The notes beneath the pieces are model-generated. The model worked only from the letters and a program-made list of their open reading frames with translations, was not told the origin of the DNA and did not search any database. A stretch of 64,000 nucleotides of DNA, from NCBI RefSeq assembly GCF_017742245.1, contig NZ_JAGHKO010000005.1:248001-312000 (forward strand), read 5' to 3'. Positions within the stretch are counted from its first letter, which is position 1. The number at the start of each line of letters is the position of its first letter. Position numbers and translations under genes: made by a program. Below, one piece after another: positions 45,697-54,604 of this stretch. Source of the stretch: Niastella soli (GTDB taxonomy: Bacteria > Bacteroidota > Bacteroidia > Chitinophagales > Chitinophagaceae).

Positions 45697-46387
45697 AACG
45701 TGCTTATCAACAGTGTTTACCCGCTTTTGGTTGTTGTTTCGTGATAAAAGGCTAAAAACCGGGAACACCGGGAATTCTTCAGTTTTCAGGCTTTGGGCTT
45801 TCAGTTGTTTTCTTGTGTGTGGTGCTTTCTTCAGGTGCGAAGCAGGGTATTAACTAATATAATAATAGGCTAATAGTTCCAGTCAGATTCACTCCGGATA
45901 GCCATTTCACGCCTAAAACCCGCACTGAACCCGCACTAAACCCGCACTGAACCCCCATATCCAGTGCCATTCGGGTGCTATCCTGCCGGCAGCTTGGTAG
46001 CATATGTAACGGATATTTACTATATCTCGATAGCTATATAATGCTATCTCACTAGTACTTCATTGATACCTCGGCACCAGTATACCCAAAGTGAAGGATC
46101 TGTGGAGGAACAGAGAAGGATCAGTGAAGGCAAAGCGAAGGAAATAAAAACCGTCACAGGATTTCGACCATTCGTCCCACCGTTTTCTGCTGAACCGTCA
46201 CGCTTAAATTGAGATTTCAGTGGAGAAATTACCAAACGTCCCACTGTTTTCCGAAGCCCGTCCCACCGTTTTCCGAAGGCCGTCACAGGATGGAGCTGTC
46301 GTATGAAGATAATGGGTAGTTTTGTATTCGTATACGGTAGTTCTTTGAAAGGATGGTAATAAAACAAGAAAAACCTTTTGGTTTAAA
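45697..46387. other. Intergenic region with 11-base-period repeats
   Basis: No convincing gene; an open frame at 46044-46367 (minus) runs through the repeats. The region holds ACCCGCACTGA-type units (45918-45950), RGAAGGATCAG-type units (46092-46141) and alternating TTTTCCGAAGC and CCGTCCCACCG units (46170-46280). Confidence 0.6.
45918..46280. repeat. Patchwork of three 11-bp repeat families
   Basis: Three consecutive 11-mers ACCCGCACTGA, ACCCGCACTAA, ACCCGCACTGA; then TGAAGGATCTG, TGGAGGAACAG, AGAAGGATCAG, TGAAGGCAAAG; then CCGTCCCACCG and TTTTCCGAAGC in alternation, giving a 22-base period. The period differs from the 7-base arrays elsewhere. Confidence 0.75.
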
Positions 46388-46415
46388 TAAAAAAAAGCCC
46401 CGCACCGAAGTGGGG
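46388..46415 (-). terminator. Intrinsic terminator of the DUF3347-like gene
   Basis: CCCC-g-CAC pairs with GTGGGG around a CGAA loop; on the minus strand it is followed by nine T. It lies 38 bases downstream of the stop at 46453. Confidence 0.72.
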
Positions 46416-46452
46416 ACCTGTTGTTGACTTAGCGTCCAATACCTACTGCGAA

Positions 46453-46947
46453 TTAATTGGTAGCTCCAATAACGGCGGTAACCTTACCGCAGGTCAACAT
46501 ATTTTTGGGGTAATAGGGGTTCTTAATAGCCGAGTCTTTACTGATCCAGCTAACGCCGGTCATGGGACAAACCTGTTTGTACAGGGGATATGCTGGTTTT
46601 TTCTCCTTTTCCAACAGCACCCATACTCTCGTTGACAATTCAGCGAAATAAGCGCGTTGCTTATTGATGTTATGTGTGGCTGAAATAGCCTTTGCCAGTT
46701 GAACAGCAGCCGCCTGCACCTTTTCAATGGTATCCGTTGGTTTGAATTGCTTTTTAGACAGCTTCATTTTTTCCAACTCCTGGCTTAAGGTAAGCGCATG
46801 GCCTGAGGCCGCCATGGAATCAGATACAATTAGCCTGTCTTTTAACAACAGGTAAGAGCCGGTTACTTTGCCGGGCGTTCCAAAATGGGGGCTTACAAAG
46901 CTACTCAAAAGCGCATACGAAATAAGGGTAATTAAGAAGTACTTCAT
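46453..46947 (-). CDS. Secreted DUF3347-like protein (possible metal binding)
   Basis: A 164-residue protein with a signal peptide (ISYALLSSFVSPHFG region). The helical middle (LSQELEKMKLSKKQFKPTD) and the ending VCPMTGVSWISKDSAIKNPY, then YPKNMLTCGKV, match the DUF3347 pattern, which is also found at the C-terminus of CusB-like copper proteins. Cys and Met residues in CPM and MLTCG could bind Cu+. No copper genes are adjacent; upstream is a decayed SusC fragment. Confidence 0.75.
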   Translation of the reverse strand: MKYFLITLISYALLSSFVSPHFGTPGKVTGSYLLLKDRLIVSDSMAASGHALTLSQELEKMKLSKKQFKPTDTIEKVQAAAVQLAKAISATHNINKQRAYFAELSTRVWVLLEKEKKPAYPLYKQVCPMTGVSWISKDSAIKNPYYPKNMLTCGKVTAVIGATN

Positions 46948-47022
46948 ATTATTTAATGCTGGTGGTTTTTGAGATCAGCATAATTCCCATCTCAACCATA
47001 CAATCTTCTTCATAAATACAGT

Positions 47023-47371
47023 TTAGAAATTAACCTTTAATGCAAATACAAATGATTTCGGGATCTGCACGGCTCTGGTGCGGCTGTTGATGCTGTATGT
47101 TTCCGGATCAATATCGTCACCGGCGGCGCTCCAGTACCAAAGGTTGTTCGCCTGGGCAGACAATCTGATGCCAGTCATTTTCAACTTACGGGTGATGGCA
47201 TTGTTCACATTGTACGACAGTACGATGTTGCGCAATTTGATATAATCGGCCTTGCGCACCTGGACATCTGAATACTGCCAGAGCGATGAAATGGTGCTGG
47301 CACTGTTTACCAACGCTGTTGGGTAATCTAAAAAGAATTTTGGCAGATCGGTGATATTGGTAGCTCGCGGA
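47023..47371 (-). pseudogene. C-terminal fragment of a SusC/RagA TonB-dependent receptor
   Basis: The frame gives TNITDLPKFFLDYPTALVNS, then SSLWQYSDVQVRKADYIKLR and NIVLSYN, and ends SFVFALKVNF, the usual last strands of a SusC barrel with terminal Phe. About 115 residues remain of roughly 1000. The fragment starts abruptly at about 47371, where FecR-like sequence begins. No SusD gene follows. Confidence 0.85.
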
Positions 47372-47528
47372 GAGTGAAGAGTAATTGGTTGGCTTCCGAT
47401 TTCCGGAGCCAGTTGTTTAGCAGTTGCTGTTCTTCTCCCATAACAGGCATGCCTTCTTTCAATTGATAGATGATATTAACCAATTGAAAACCATCTTCTA
47501 TATATTGATCGTTCGCTTCCAGAAATAA
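47321..47528 (-). pseudogene. N-terminal fragment of a FecR-type anti-sigma factor
   Basis: Translation gives LFLEANDQYIEDGFQLVNII, then YQLKEG, GEEQQLLNNWLRKSEANQLL and FTLREL, matching the FecR N-terminal domain that holds an ECF sigma factor. The recognisable part ends near 47371 and the frame stops at 47321. An in-frame TAG precedes the first residue, and no start codon is seen. It lies directly after the sigma factor gene, as expected for an anti-sigma. Confidence 0.75.
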
Positions 47529-47599
47529 CTATTTTATAATACAACAGGCGAACAGGTTTAGCGTACCTGGAAAAGCAGCCTTTTTTTGAAAAAAGCTTT

Positions 47600-48181
47600 T
47601 TAGTGGGGGAAAAGCATCTTTAACAACAGTGGAATGGCCACTTTATAATGTTTCAATCCATCGCGCAGCGCCTTGTAAACTTCCACTTTCCGGTTTTTAA
47701 TGGTTTGTTTGGGGATGTTGAGCCGTTCGGCAATTTCTTCCGGTTGTAGGCCATCTTCAAAACTGAGATAAAAGACCTGCTGTAATTTTTCCGGCATGGC
47801 CGATACTATCTGATAAATAAGGCCCATGTATTCCGATAGGATGAGTTTGCGCATGGCCTCATCGGCATCCGTGTCGTTGGCGACAATGGCCTGGCCATGG
47901 CGAACGCGGTATTTTTCATTCTGGTTGAAGCAGGCATTGCGGGTAGCAACAAAAAGATACTTTTTTATCCCTTCCAGCGAATCAAAAGCTTCCGTTCTTT
48001 TCTCCCACAATTTGATGTACACATCCTGTACAATATCGCGCGCCAGAAATGGCTCACTCAATAAACGGGTAGCAAACCCCAACAGGGCGGGCGAGAACAT
48101 GTCTGACAGTTCTCCCAACGCTGCAGGATCTCCTTCAGAAAATCTGTAAAGAAGGGATGGTGTTGAAGTGCTATCTGACAA
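47600..48181 (-). CDS. ECF RNA polymerase sigma factor (Bacteroidota FecI-like family)
   Basis: A 193-residue sigma-70 family protein. Region 2 is seen in ALLGFATRLLSEPFLARDIV then QDVYIKLWEKR, and region 4 in MPEKLQQVFYLSFEDGLQPE then EIAERLNIPKQTIKNRKVEVYK. These factors normally pair with a FecR anti-sigma and a SusC/FecA receptor transcribed downstream. Here both partners are broken (47023-47528), so the sigma factor may be unrestrained or inactive. A divergent intergenic region separates it from the first sulfatase of the PUL. Confidence 0.9.
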   Translation of the reverse strand: MSDSTSTPSLLYRFSEGDPAALGELSDMFSPALLGFATRLLSEPFLARDIVQDVYIKLWEKRTEAFDSLEGIKKYLFVATRNACFNQNEKYRVRHGQAIVANDTDADEAMRKLILSEYMGLIYQIVSAMPEKLQQVFYLSFEDGLQPEEIAERLNIPKQTIKNRKVEVYKALRDGLKHYKVAIPLLLKMLFPH

Positions 48182-48285
48182 GTTAGGCGGTTGCTTTAAT
48201 GCGTAATTTAAATAATTTCAAATATTTATCCGGGGTGTAAGCGCTTCCATTACACGCCACTACAAATAATATTTAGGCGGACCCG

Positions 48286-48297
48286 TTTTACGTAAAA
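48286..48297. promoter_or_regulatory. Perfect palindrome between sigma factor and sulfatase genes
   Basis: TTTTACGTAAAA is a perfect 12-base palindrome, 105 bases before the sigma start and 112 before the sulfatase start. It is a candidate regulator site only. Confidence 0.35.
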
Positions 48298-48409
48298 TGT
48301 TGCAAAACATAGATTAGCGTTGTCGAAAAGACAATTTTACAATAAAAGTCTACAAATTTGATAGCGGTTCCCTTTTACAAAAAGCAACTTGTATCAAGAT
48401 TGTATTCAT

Positions 48410-50074
48410 ATGAAAAGGAATTTCTTACTTCTTATTTGCGTGTTCGTTGCGCCATTTTTGCAGGCGCAGGAAAAAGGAAAGCAAGCCCCTAACATCATTA
48501 TAATTATGGCCGACGATATGGGGTATAGCGATATCGGTTGTTATGGCGGCGAAATAAATACCCCCAACCTGGACAAGCTGGCGAAGAACGGCCTGCGCAT
48601 GACCAACTTTTACAACAATGCGCGTTGTTGTCCTACCCGCGCAAGTCTGCTCACCGGACAATATGCCCATAAAGTTGGACTGGCCCAGAACGGGAATGCC
48701 CTCACTCACAACGGCGCTACGATTGCTGAATTATTGAGAGAAAACGGATATCAGACCGGGATGGTAGGAAAATGGCACCTGAGCGATGACGTGCAGCGGC
48801 CTACCAAAGAAGAGCAGTTGAAATGGCTGGATCACCAGGCCTGCCTCGATTCACCGTTTGCTTCCCTGGAAAGCTACCCCATCAACCGCGGTTTTCAAAA
48901 ACACTATGGCGTTATCTGGGGTGTGGTTGATTATTTTGATCCCTTCTCATTGGTGGATGGAGAAAAGCCGGTGAAGGCGGTCCCCAAAGATTATTATATC
49001 ACCGATGCCATCAATAAAACTTCGGTGGAATACATAAAAGAATTCACTGCTGCTAAAAAGCCATACTTCATGTATGTTGCTTATACGGCGCCGCATTGGC
49101 CGGTCCATGCAAGGCCCGAAGACATTGCCAGATACAAAGGCAAATACGAAATGGGGTGGGATGAGTTGCGCAAACAGCGGTATAGCCGCATGGTAAAAAT
49201 GGGACTGATCGATACTTCGAATATGCCTTTACTGGATGTAATGGGTTCGAACGGCGCCTGGGAAAAACTATCACCAGCCGAAAAAGAAAAACAGGCGACA
49301 AAAATGGCCACGCATGCCGCCATGGTAGAACGGCTGGATATGGGAGTAGGTGAGATCATCAAAACACTGGAGCAAACCAATACCTTACAAAATACGCTGA
49401 TCCTGTTTTTGGCCGACAATGGCGCTTCGCCTGAGATCCCCAGTGCGCCTGGGTACGATCGTCCTTCACAAACCCGGGATGGCCGAACGTTGCAGTATGA
49501 TAAAGAAGTTACGCCCGAAAACATTGGCAGCGAAATTTCTTATACGGGCATTGGGTCCAATTGGGCGAATGCATTGAATACCCCCTTCCGTTTCTGGAAA
49601 ATGGAAAGTTTTGAAGGCGGTATTCACACCCCCATGATCATTCACTGGCCTGCCGGCTTAAAAGCAAAGAAGGGAAGTTTGAACCCGGCGCTGGGGCATG
49701 TGACCGATATTTTGCCTACCCTGCTTGCTGTAAATAAATTTCAATATCCGGCTGCATACAATGGAAATACCTTATCGCCCCTGGATGGGCAAAGCTTATT
49801 ACCCATTATCCAGGGCAAAACGCAGAAAGGTAGAAAAGACATTTTCTTTGAACATGTACGCGGCAAGGCGTATATTAACGGAAACTGGAAACTGGTGATG
49901 AAGACCAATGGCAATGAGTGGGAATTATATGATCTGAGTAAAGATGCCAACGAGCATACCAATGTCGCCGCCACCAATGCCGATAAATTAAATGAAATGA
50001 AAACTGCCTGGGAAAACTGGTATAACAGTATGAAACCGTATATTCATTTGCGTCCTGGCAGTGGACCGCGTTAA
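48410..50074 (+). CDS. Secreted sulfatase, family S1 (PUL enzyme)
   Basis: A 554-residue sulfatase from ATG 48410 with a signal peptide ending LQAQ. NIIIIMADDMGYSDIGCYGG holds the calcium-binding Asp pair. The formylglycine motif CCPTRASLLTGQ has the modified cysteine at Cys73 (C-x-P-T-R). GMVGKWHLSD and LFLADNGASPE supply further active-site residues. Type I sulfatases hydrolyse sulfate esters after maturation by an anaerobic or FGE-type enzyme not found in this window. It is the first gene of the PUL and lies 210 bases before the hybrid sensor gene. Confidence 0.93.
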   Translation: MKRNFLLLICVFVAPFLQAQEKGKQAPNIIIIMADDMGYSDIGCYGGEINTPNLDKLAKNGLRMTNFYNNARCCPTRASLLTGQYAHKVGLAQNGNALTHNGATIAELLRENGYQTGMVGKWHLSDDVQRPTKEEQLKWLDHQACLDSPFASLESYPINRGFQKHYGVIWGVVDYFDPFSLVDGEKPVKAVPKDYYITDAINKTSVEYIKEFTAAKKPYFMYVAYTAPHWPVHARPEDIARYKGKYEMGWDELRKQRYSRMVKMGLIDTSNMPLLDVMGSNGAWEKLSPAEKEKQATKMATHAAMVERLDMGVGEIIKTLEQTNTLQNTLILFLADNGASPEIPSAPGYDRPSQTRDGRTLQYDKEVTPENIGSEISYTGIGSNWANALNTPFRFWKMESFEGGIHTPMIIHWPAGLKAKKGSLNPALGHVTDILPTLLAVNKFQYPAAYNGNTLSPLDGQSLLPIIQGKTQKGRKDIFFEHVRGKAYINGNWKLVMKTNGNEWELYDLSKDANEHTNVAATNADKLNEMKTAWENWYNSMKPYIHLRPGSGPR

Positions 50075-50083
50075 ATAAGTAAT

Positions 50084-50145
50084 GACCTGTAAGGTTCGCC
50101 ATCGGTGTCTGTGCAATTAGTGGGTTCAAGCGATCCTGACAGGTC
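50084..50145. repeat. GACCTGTAAGG interspersed repeat, 62-bp unit (plus 3' modules)
   Basis: GACCTGTAAGG opens and CCTGACAGGTC closes a 62-base unit beginning nine bases after the sulfatase stop. It carries AGTGGGTT as in the 60445 copy. The modules GACCTGTCAGAGCCTGCCCC (50165) and CCCCGCTGAGGCGGGG (50234) extend the element to about 50270. Confidence 0.82.
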
Positions 50146-50283
50146 AAATGGAAAACCAAAGGATTGACCTGTCAGAGCCTGCCCCGCTTTGCGGGGTTCG
50201 ATTGATCTGGATGATTTGAACATGAGGCAGGTACCCCGCTGAGGCGGGGCGCCATTGTAGAGGTCAGGGTTTTTATAATTAGT

Positions 50284-53200
50284 ATGATTATGTGCAGACC
50301 GTTCTCGATCTTATTTGTTTTTTGTTTGCTGCTTTGTCTGTACGGCAACAGCCAGCAACTGCTTTTCCGGAATTACACGGTAGCCGATGGCCTGTCATCC
50401 AACACGGTGCGCGCCATTAAACAGGACGACCAGGGCTTTATGTGGTTTGGTACCAAGAATGGCGTCAGCCGTTTTGATGGTTATCAGTTCAAATTATATC
50501 AATTCAAAAAAGATAACCCGGCCTCACTGGGTAATAATTTTATTCATGCCATTGAAAAGGCCGACAGCACGCATTTATGGATAGGTACGGAAAATGGTAT
50601 CTATATCCTTGATCTGCAAACAGAGCGGTTTGAACCTTTACCTGAACTGGAAGGTAAAGTGGTGTTTGATCTCTTGAAAGATAAAGCAGGTGCCATTTGG
50701 ATAACCACCCGCCTGCATGGATTATACCGGTATACTCCCACTGATAAAAAAATGCTGCACCTTGAACATAAGGAGCAGGCAAAAACATTATCATCTGATG
50801 TGCTCACCAAACTGGCGCTGGATAATAACGGCAATCTCTGGATCGGTACTTATGGTAATGGTCTCGATGTGCTGGATACCAAAACCATGGAGGTAACCAA
50901 TTACGACAATACAAAAGGCGTAAACAGCAATTTTATTATCGCCCTGTACAAAGATCAGCAGGGAAAGATCTGGGCCGGTACTATGAATGGGGGTGTTTGC
51001 GTGTATGATCCGGCTACCCGTTTATTTAAGACCTATAACAAAACCAGTAAGCCGGCGATCAATGATGATATCGTCAGAAGTATTTGCCAGGCTTCTCCCG
51101 GCATAGTTTATATTGGAACAGAAAAAGGATTGAACGTACTGAATGAAGCTACCGGTAATATCGCTTCTTGCACCAACGATCCTGCCGACCCGTTGAGCAT
51201 CAGCGATAACTCAGTATACTCCATATATCCCGACAGAACAGGCATTGTATGGGTGGGTACTTTTTTTGGTGGTGTAAGTTATTTTAAAGAAAAAGGGTCT
51301 GCTTTTGAATTGTATTATCCAACCGGCAATGCCAATAGCTTAAGCGGCCGGGCAGTGAGTTGTTTTCTGGAAGATGCTCCGGGAAAATTCTGGATCGGAA
51401 CGGAAGATGGCGGGTTAAACTACTTTAATACAAAAGATAAATCGTTCCGTCAATATCCTTTTCTGCCCAAACAACAGAAACTCTCCTACCATAATATCCA
51501 TGTGCTGATGCGCGATAAAAAGGGATTGTTATGGATCGGTTTGTTTGCAGGTGGTATCAATGTCTATGATGCCGCTACCGGAAAGGTAAAGCAATACAAA
51601 CACCAGATCGATGATGCGCATTCTCTCAACAGCGACAACGTTTTCTCCCTGTATGAAGACAAAGAAGGCGAGATCTGGGTGGGCACCGACAGGGGCCTGA
51701 ACTGGTATGATGCCGCCAATGACCGGTTTGTTGAATATACCCGGCCCGGCGTTCACAATACCATCGTGTATGATATGTACGAGGATGCTTCGAAGAATAT
51801 GTGGTTTGCCACTTATAACAACGGCTTGCATATTCTCAATAAGCGAACAGGGGAGTGGCAAAGCATCACTACCGGTAATGGCGGATTAACTACCAACAAG
51901 CTTACCTGTTTACACGATGATAATAACGGAAATGTTTGGGTAGGCACCGATGGCGGTGGTTTACACCGGATCAACCGGCAAACAAAACAGGTTACGGTAT
52001 ATGATAAAGCAAAAGGAATAAACGCCAACGTAATATACAGTGTGCTCGAAGATGATGAAGGCCAGTTGTGGGTTTCCACAAACGATGGCATTTACAGCCT
52101 GCATATGAGCACTGGCAAAGTAAAACACTTTACACACAAAGACAATTTACAAAGCCGCCAGTTTAATTACAAGGCCGGTTATAAAGCGTTCGATGGAAAT
52201 TTGCTGATGGGTGGGGTAAAAGGTTTCAATATGTTCAATCCCCTGGCAATCGGCAAGGACACTCAGAACAATAAAGTGATCATCACCGCTTTTCAATTAT
52301 TTAATAAAGAAGTGCCGGTTTCCACCGATGGGCCGTTGCAGCAATCCATTAATTATACCGGGAAGGTATCCTTGTCGCATGATCAATCGGTATTTAGTTT
52401 TGAATTTGCCGGCGTTAATTTCAGTACACCCGAAAAAGTTCGGTATGCTTATAAAATGGAAGGTTTCGATACGGGCTGGAATTATGTAAATGATGAACGT
52501 AAAGCTACCTATACCAATTTGTCGCCGGGCACTTACCGGTTCCTGGTAAAAGCAACCGCAGATGATAATAACTGGAACAGTGAGCCGGCATCGGTAAAAG
52601 TAGTTATTCGTCCGCCGTTCTACCGCAGCACGCTGGCCTATGTTATTTACGTATTGTTGTTCATTGCTTCTTTATACTGGGCATTTTATTATGTGGAGAA
52701 TTATCACCGGCGAAAAAATCAGGCCCGACTCGAAAAAATGAAGGTGAAGGAAGAACAGGAATTCTATGCCCGCAAGATCGAGTTCTTTACGGTGATGGCC
52801 CATGAAATAAGAACGCCCTTGTCATTGATCATGGCTCCGCTGGAGAGATTACTGTCATTAAACAAATGGCAGGCGGCAGAACAGGAGCAACTGCAGTTAA
52901 TGGAAGAGAACAGCAACCGCCTGATGAGCCTCGTGAACCAGTTACTCGATTTCCGGCGCATCGAAAGCGATGCCTATACCATTCATAAAGAAGAAGTGGA
53001 AGTGGTGTCGTTGGTGCAAAGCCTGTATTCCCGGTTCTCTTCATTGCCTTATCAAAAGGGAGTTGAATTTAGTATGAGCACCCGGGTGAACCGCCTTGAA
53101 GTACAGGCAGACCCCGAAGTACTGAATAAAGTAGTAAGCAACCTGCTGATCAATGCGTTCAAGTTTACGCGCACCAAGGTTACCATCAGCATCAATGACC

Positions 53201-54270
53201 TTGTAACCGGTGAGGATGGCCGTACCCGCTTTTCCGTGACGGTGGAAGATGATGGCATCGGTATTTCTGCTAGCGATAGCAAACATATTTTCAAGAAATT
53301 CTTTACCACTACTTCCGGGAATTATGAATACCATAACCTTGGTGGAAGTGGCATTGGTTTAGCATTGGCCGCTGCCCTTGCGGAGAAACACGGCGGCCAG
53401 TTGTTGGTCGAAAGCAAGGAAGGGGTTAAAACAGCTTTTACCCTCGAGCTGCCTTATGAGTCGATCAGTAATACCAGCCATGCCGAAGAGGAATTGGTAG
53501 CCGATGCTGCTGATAAATTGACCGTACTGGTGGCAGAAGACGATGATAAGCTGCTTGACTTTATTGCCAAAAGCTTGCGGGCCGATGGGTTTGCGGTAGA
53601 AAAGGCCACGAATGGGAAGGAAGCGTTACAGGTGCTGGAGCAGAAGGCCATAGACCTGATCCTGTCTGATGTAATGATGCCTGAACTGAGTGGTTTTGAA
53701 TTGTGCCGGGTTATCAAGAACAATGTTAATTACAGCCATATCCCGTTCATAATATTGACTGCAAAAAGTAATACCGAGGCCGAACTGGAAGGTTTACAGG
53801 CTGGCGCCGATGCTTACATCACCAAACCATTTAAATGGAAACATGTGGTGGCCATTGTGAAGAACCTGCTGGAATCGAGAGAACGGTTACGGTTGAAGTT
53901 TTCAGAACAGCCGGCAGTGAATGCCGAAGTGCTTACTACCAATACCCGCGATAAAGAATTTATGGAACGGATAATGGCTATCATTGAACAGCGCATGACC
54001 GATCCGCAATTATCGGTGGAGGAACTCAGTAAGGAACTGGCAATGAGCCGGTCGAACCTGCATAAAAAACTCAAGATCCTGTCGGGTATGGGGCCTAATG
54101 AACTGATCCGGCTGATCCGACTGAAACACGCTGCCAAATTATTGACGAAGCAACAACATACGGTAGCTGAAGTGGCATATTTGTCGGGCTTTAGTTCCCC
54201 TTCTTATTTCACCAAATGTTTTCAACAACAGTTTAAAGTAGGGCCAAAGGAGTATGGGTTGACCAGTTGA
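50284..54270 (+). CDS. Hybrid two-component system sensor/regulator (HTCS) of the PUL
   Basis: A 1328-residue one-piece sensor regulator. A signal peptide is followed by about 14 Reg_prop beta-propeller repeats (patterns of the kind GNLWIGTYGNGLDVLD, up to about residue 640), a Y_Y_Y domain (YKMEGFDTGWNYV), one membrane helix near 780-803, a HisKA with His840 (MAHEIRTPLSL), HATPase (GSGIGLALAAALAEKHGG), a receiver with Asp1129 (LSDVMMPELSG) and a C-terminal AraC HTH (VEELSKELAMSRSNLHKKLK, AYLSGFSSPSYFTKCF). HTCS proteins bind oligosaccharides in the periplasm and activate susCD and enzyme genes in the cytoplasm. It precedes the SusCD operon on the same strand. Confidence 0.95.
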   Translation: MIMCRPFSILFVFCLLLCLYGNSQQLLFRNYTVADGLSSNTVRAIKQDDQGFMWFGTKNGVSRFDGYQFKLYQFKKDNPASLGNNFIHAIEKADSTHLWIGTENGIYILDLQTERFEPLPELEGKVVFDLLKDKAGAIWITTRLHGLYRYTPTDKKMLHLEHKEQAKTLSSDVLTKLALDNNGNLWIGTYGNGLDVLDTKTMEVTNYDNTKGVNSNFIIALYKDQQGKIWAGTMNGGVCVYDPATRLFKTYNKTSKPAINDDIVRSICQASPGIVYIGTEKGLNVLNEATGNIASCTNDPADPLSISDNSVYSIYPDRTGIVWVGTFFGGVSYFKEKGSAFELYYPTGNANSLSGRAVSCFLEDAPGKFWIGTEDGGLNYFNTKDKSFRQYPFLPKQQKLSYHNIHVLMRDKKGLLWIGLFAGGINVYDAATGKVKQYKHQIDDAHSLNSDNVFSLYEDKEGEIWVGTDRGLNWYDAANDRFVEYTRPGVHNTIVYDMYEDASKNMWFATYNNGLHILNKRTGEWQSITTGNGGLTTNKLTCLHDDNNGNVWVGTDGGGLHRINRQTKQVTVYDKAKGINANVIYSVLEDDEGQLWVSTNDGIYSLHMSTGKVKHFTHKDNLQSRQFNYKAGYKAFDGNLLMGGVKGFNMFNPLAIGKDTQNNKVIITAFQLFNKEVPVSTDGPLQQSINYTGKVSLSHDQSVFSFEFAGVNFSTPEKVRYAYKMEGFDTGWNYVNDERKATYTNLSPGTYRFLVKATADDNNWNSEPASVKVVIRPPFYRSTLAYVIYVLLFIASLYWAFYYVENYHRRKNQARLEKMKVKEEQEFYARKIEFFTVMAHEIRTPLSLIMAPLERLLSLNKWQAAEQEQLQLMEENSNRLMSLVNQLLDFRRIESDAYTIHKEEVEVVSLVQSLYSRFSSLPYQKGVEFSMSTRVNRLEVQADPEVLNKVVSNLLINAFKFTRTKVTISINDLVTGEDGRTRFSVTVEDDGIGISASDSKHIFKKFFTTTSGNYEYHNLGGSGIGLALAAALAEKHGGQLLVESKEGVKTAFTLELPYESISNTSHAEEELVADAADKLTVLVAEDDDKLLDFIAKSLRADGFAVEKATNGKEALQVLEQKAIDLILSDVMMPELSGFELCRVIKNNVNYSHIPFIILTAKSNTEAELEGLQAGADAYITKPFKWKHVVAIVKNLLESRERLRLKFSEQPAVNAEVLTTNTRDKEFMERIMAIIEQRMTDPQLSVEELSKELAMSRSNLHKKLKILSGMGPNELIRLIRLKHAAKLLTKQQHTVAEVAYLSGFSSPSYFTKCFQQQFKVGPKEYGLTS

Positions 54271-54604
54271 CAGGTTGATAGGGTTAATAAGGTTGAAATG
54301 GAAGGCGAAGAAAGAGATATGAAATTGAGGGATTAACGGATTTAGAGAACCCATTGCTCATTGCCGATTCAATGTCTTTAGTTAATGCTTGTTTGAAGGA
54401 TTCCCCTCCTGGGAGGGATAGGGGTGGGTTTCCTGTGTTTCATTCTGCCGGTTGCTGAAATAAAGGGTTCTGCAATAAAGACTTGGCCGTTTCACAAAAA
54501 AGCTACATTTTTCTCATTATTATCTACATTTCTTACACTCCCCAGGTGGGTACAGGAGCTATTTTTATAGCGATCCTATTAACGATTGCAAAAAAATACC
54601 CACC
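54271..54604. other. Intergenic region upstream of the SusCD operon
   Basis: No gene. Short heptamer-like tract (CAGTTGACAGGTTGATAGGG) directly after the HTCS stop, and the phrase GGGAGGGATAGGGGTGGGTT at 54411-54430, part of which recurs near 16572. The regulated promoter of the 54605 gene should lie here, but no clear -7 box is seen. Confidence 0.5.

Noticed and set aside
46044-46367. 107-residue minus-strand frame between crp and the DUF3347-like gene
   Set aside because: Covers the 11-base repeat block; no motif and no start context.
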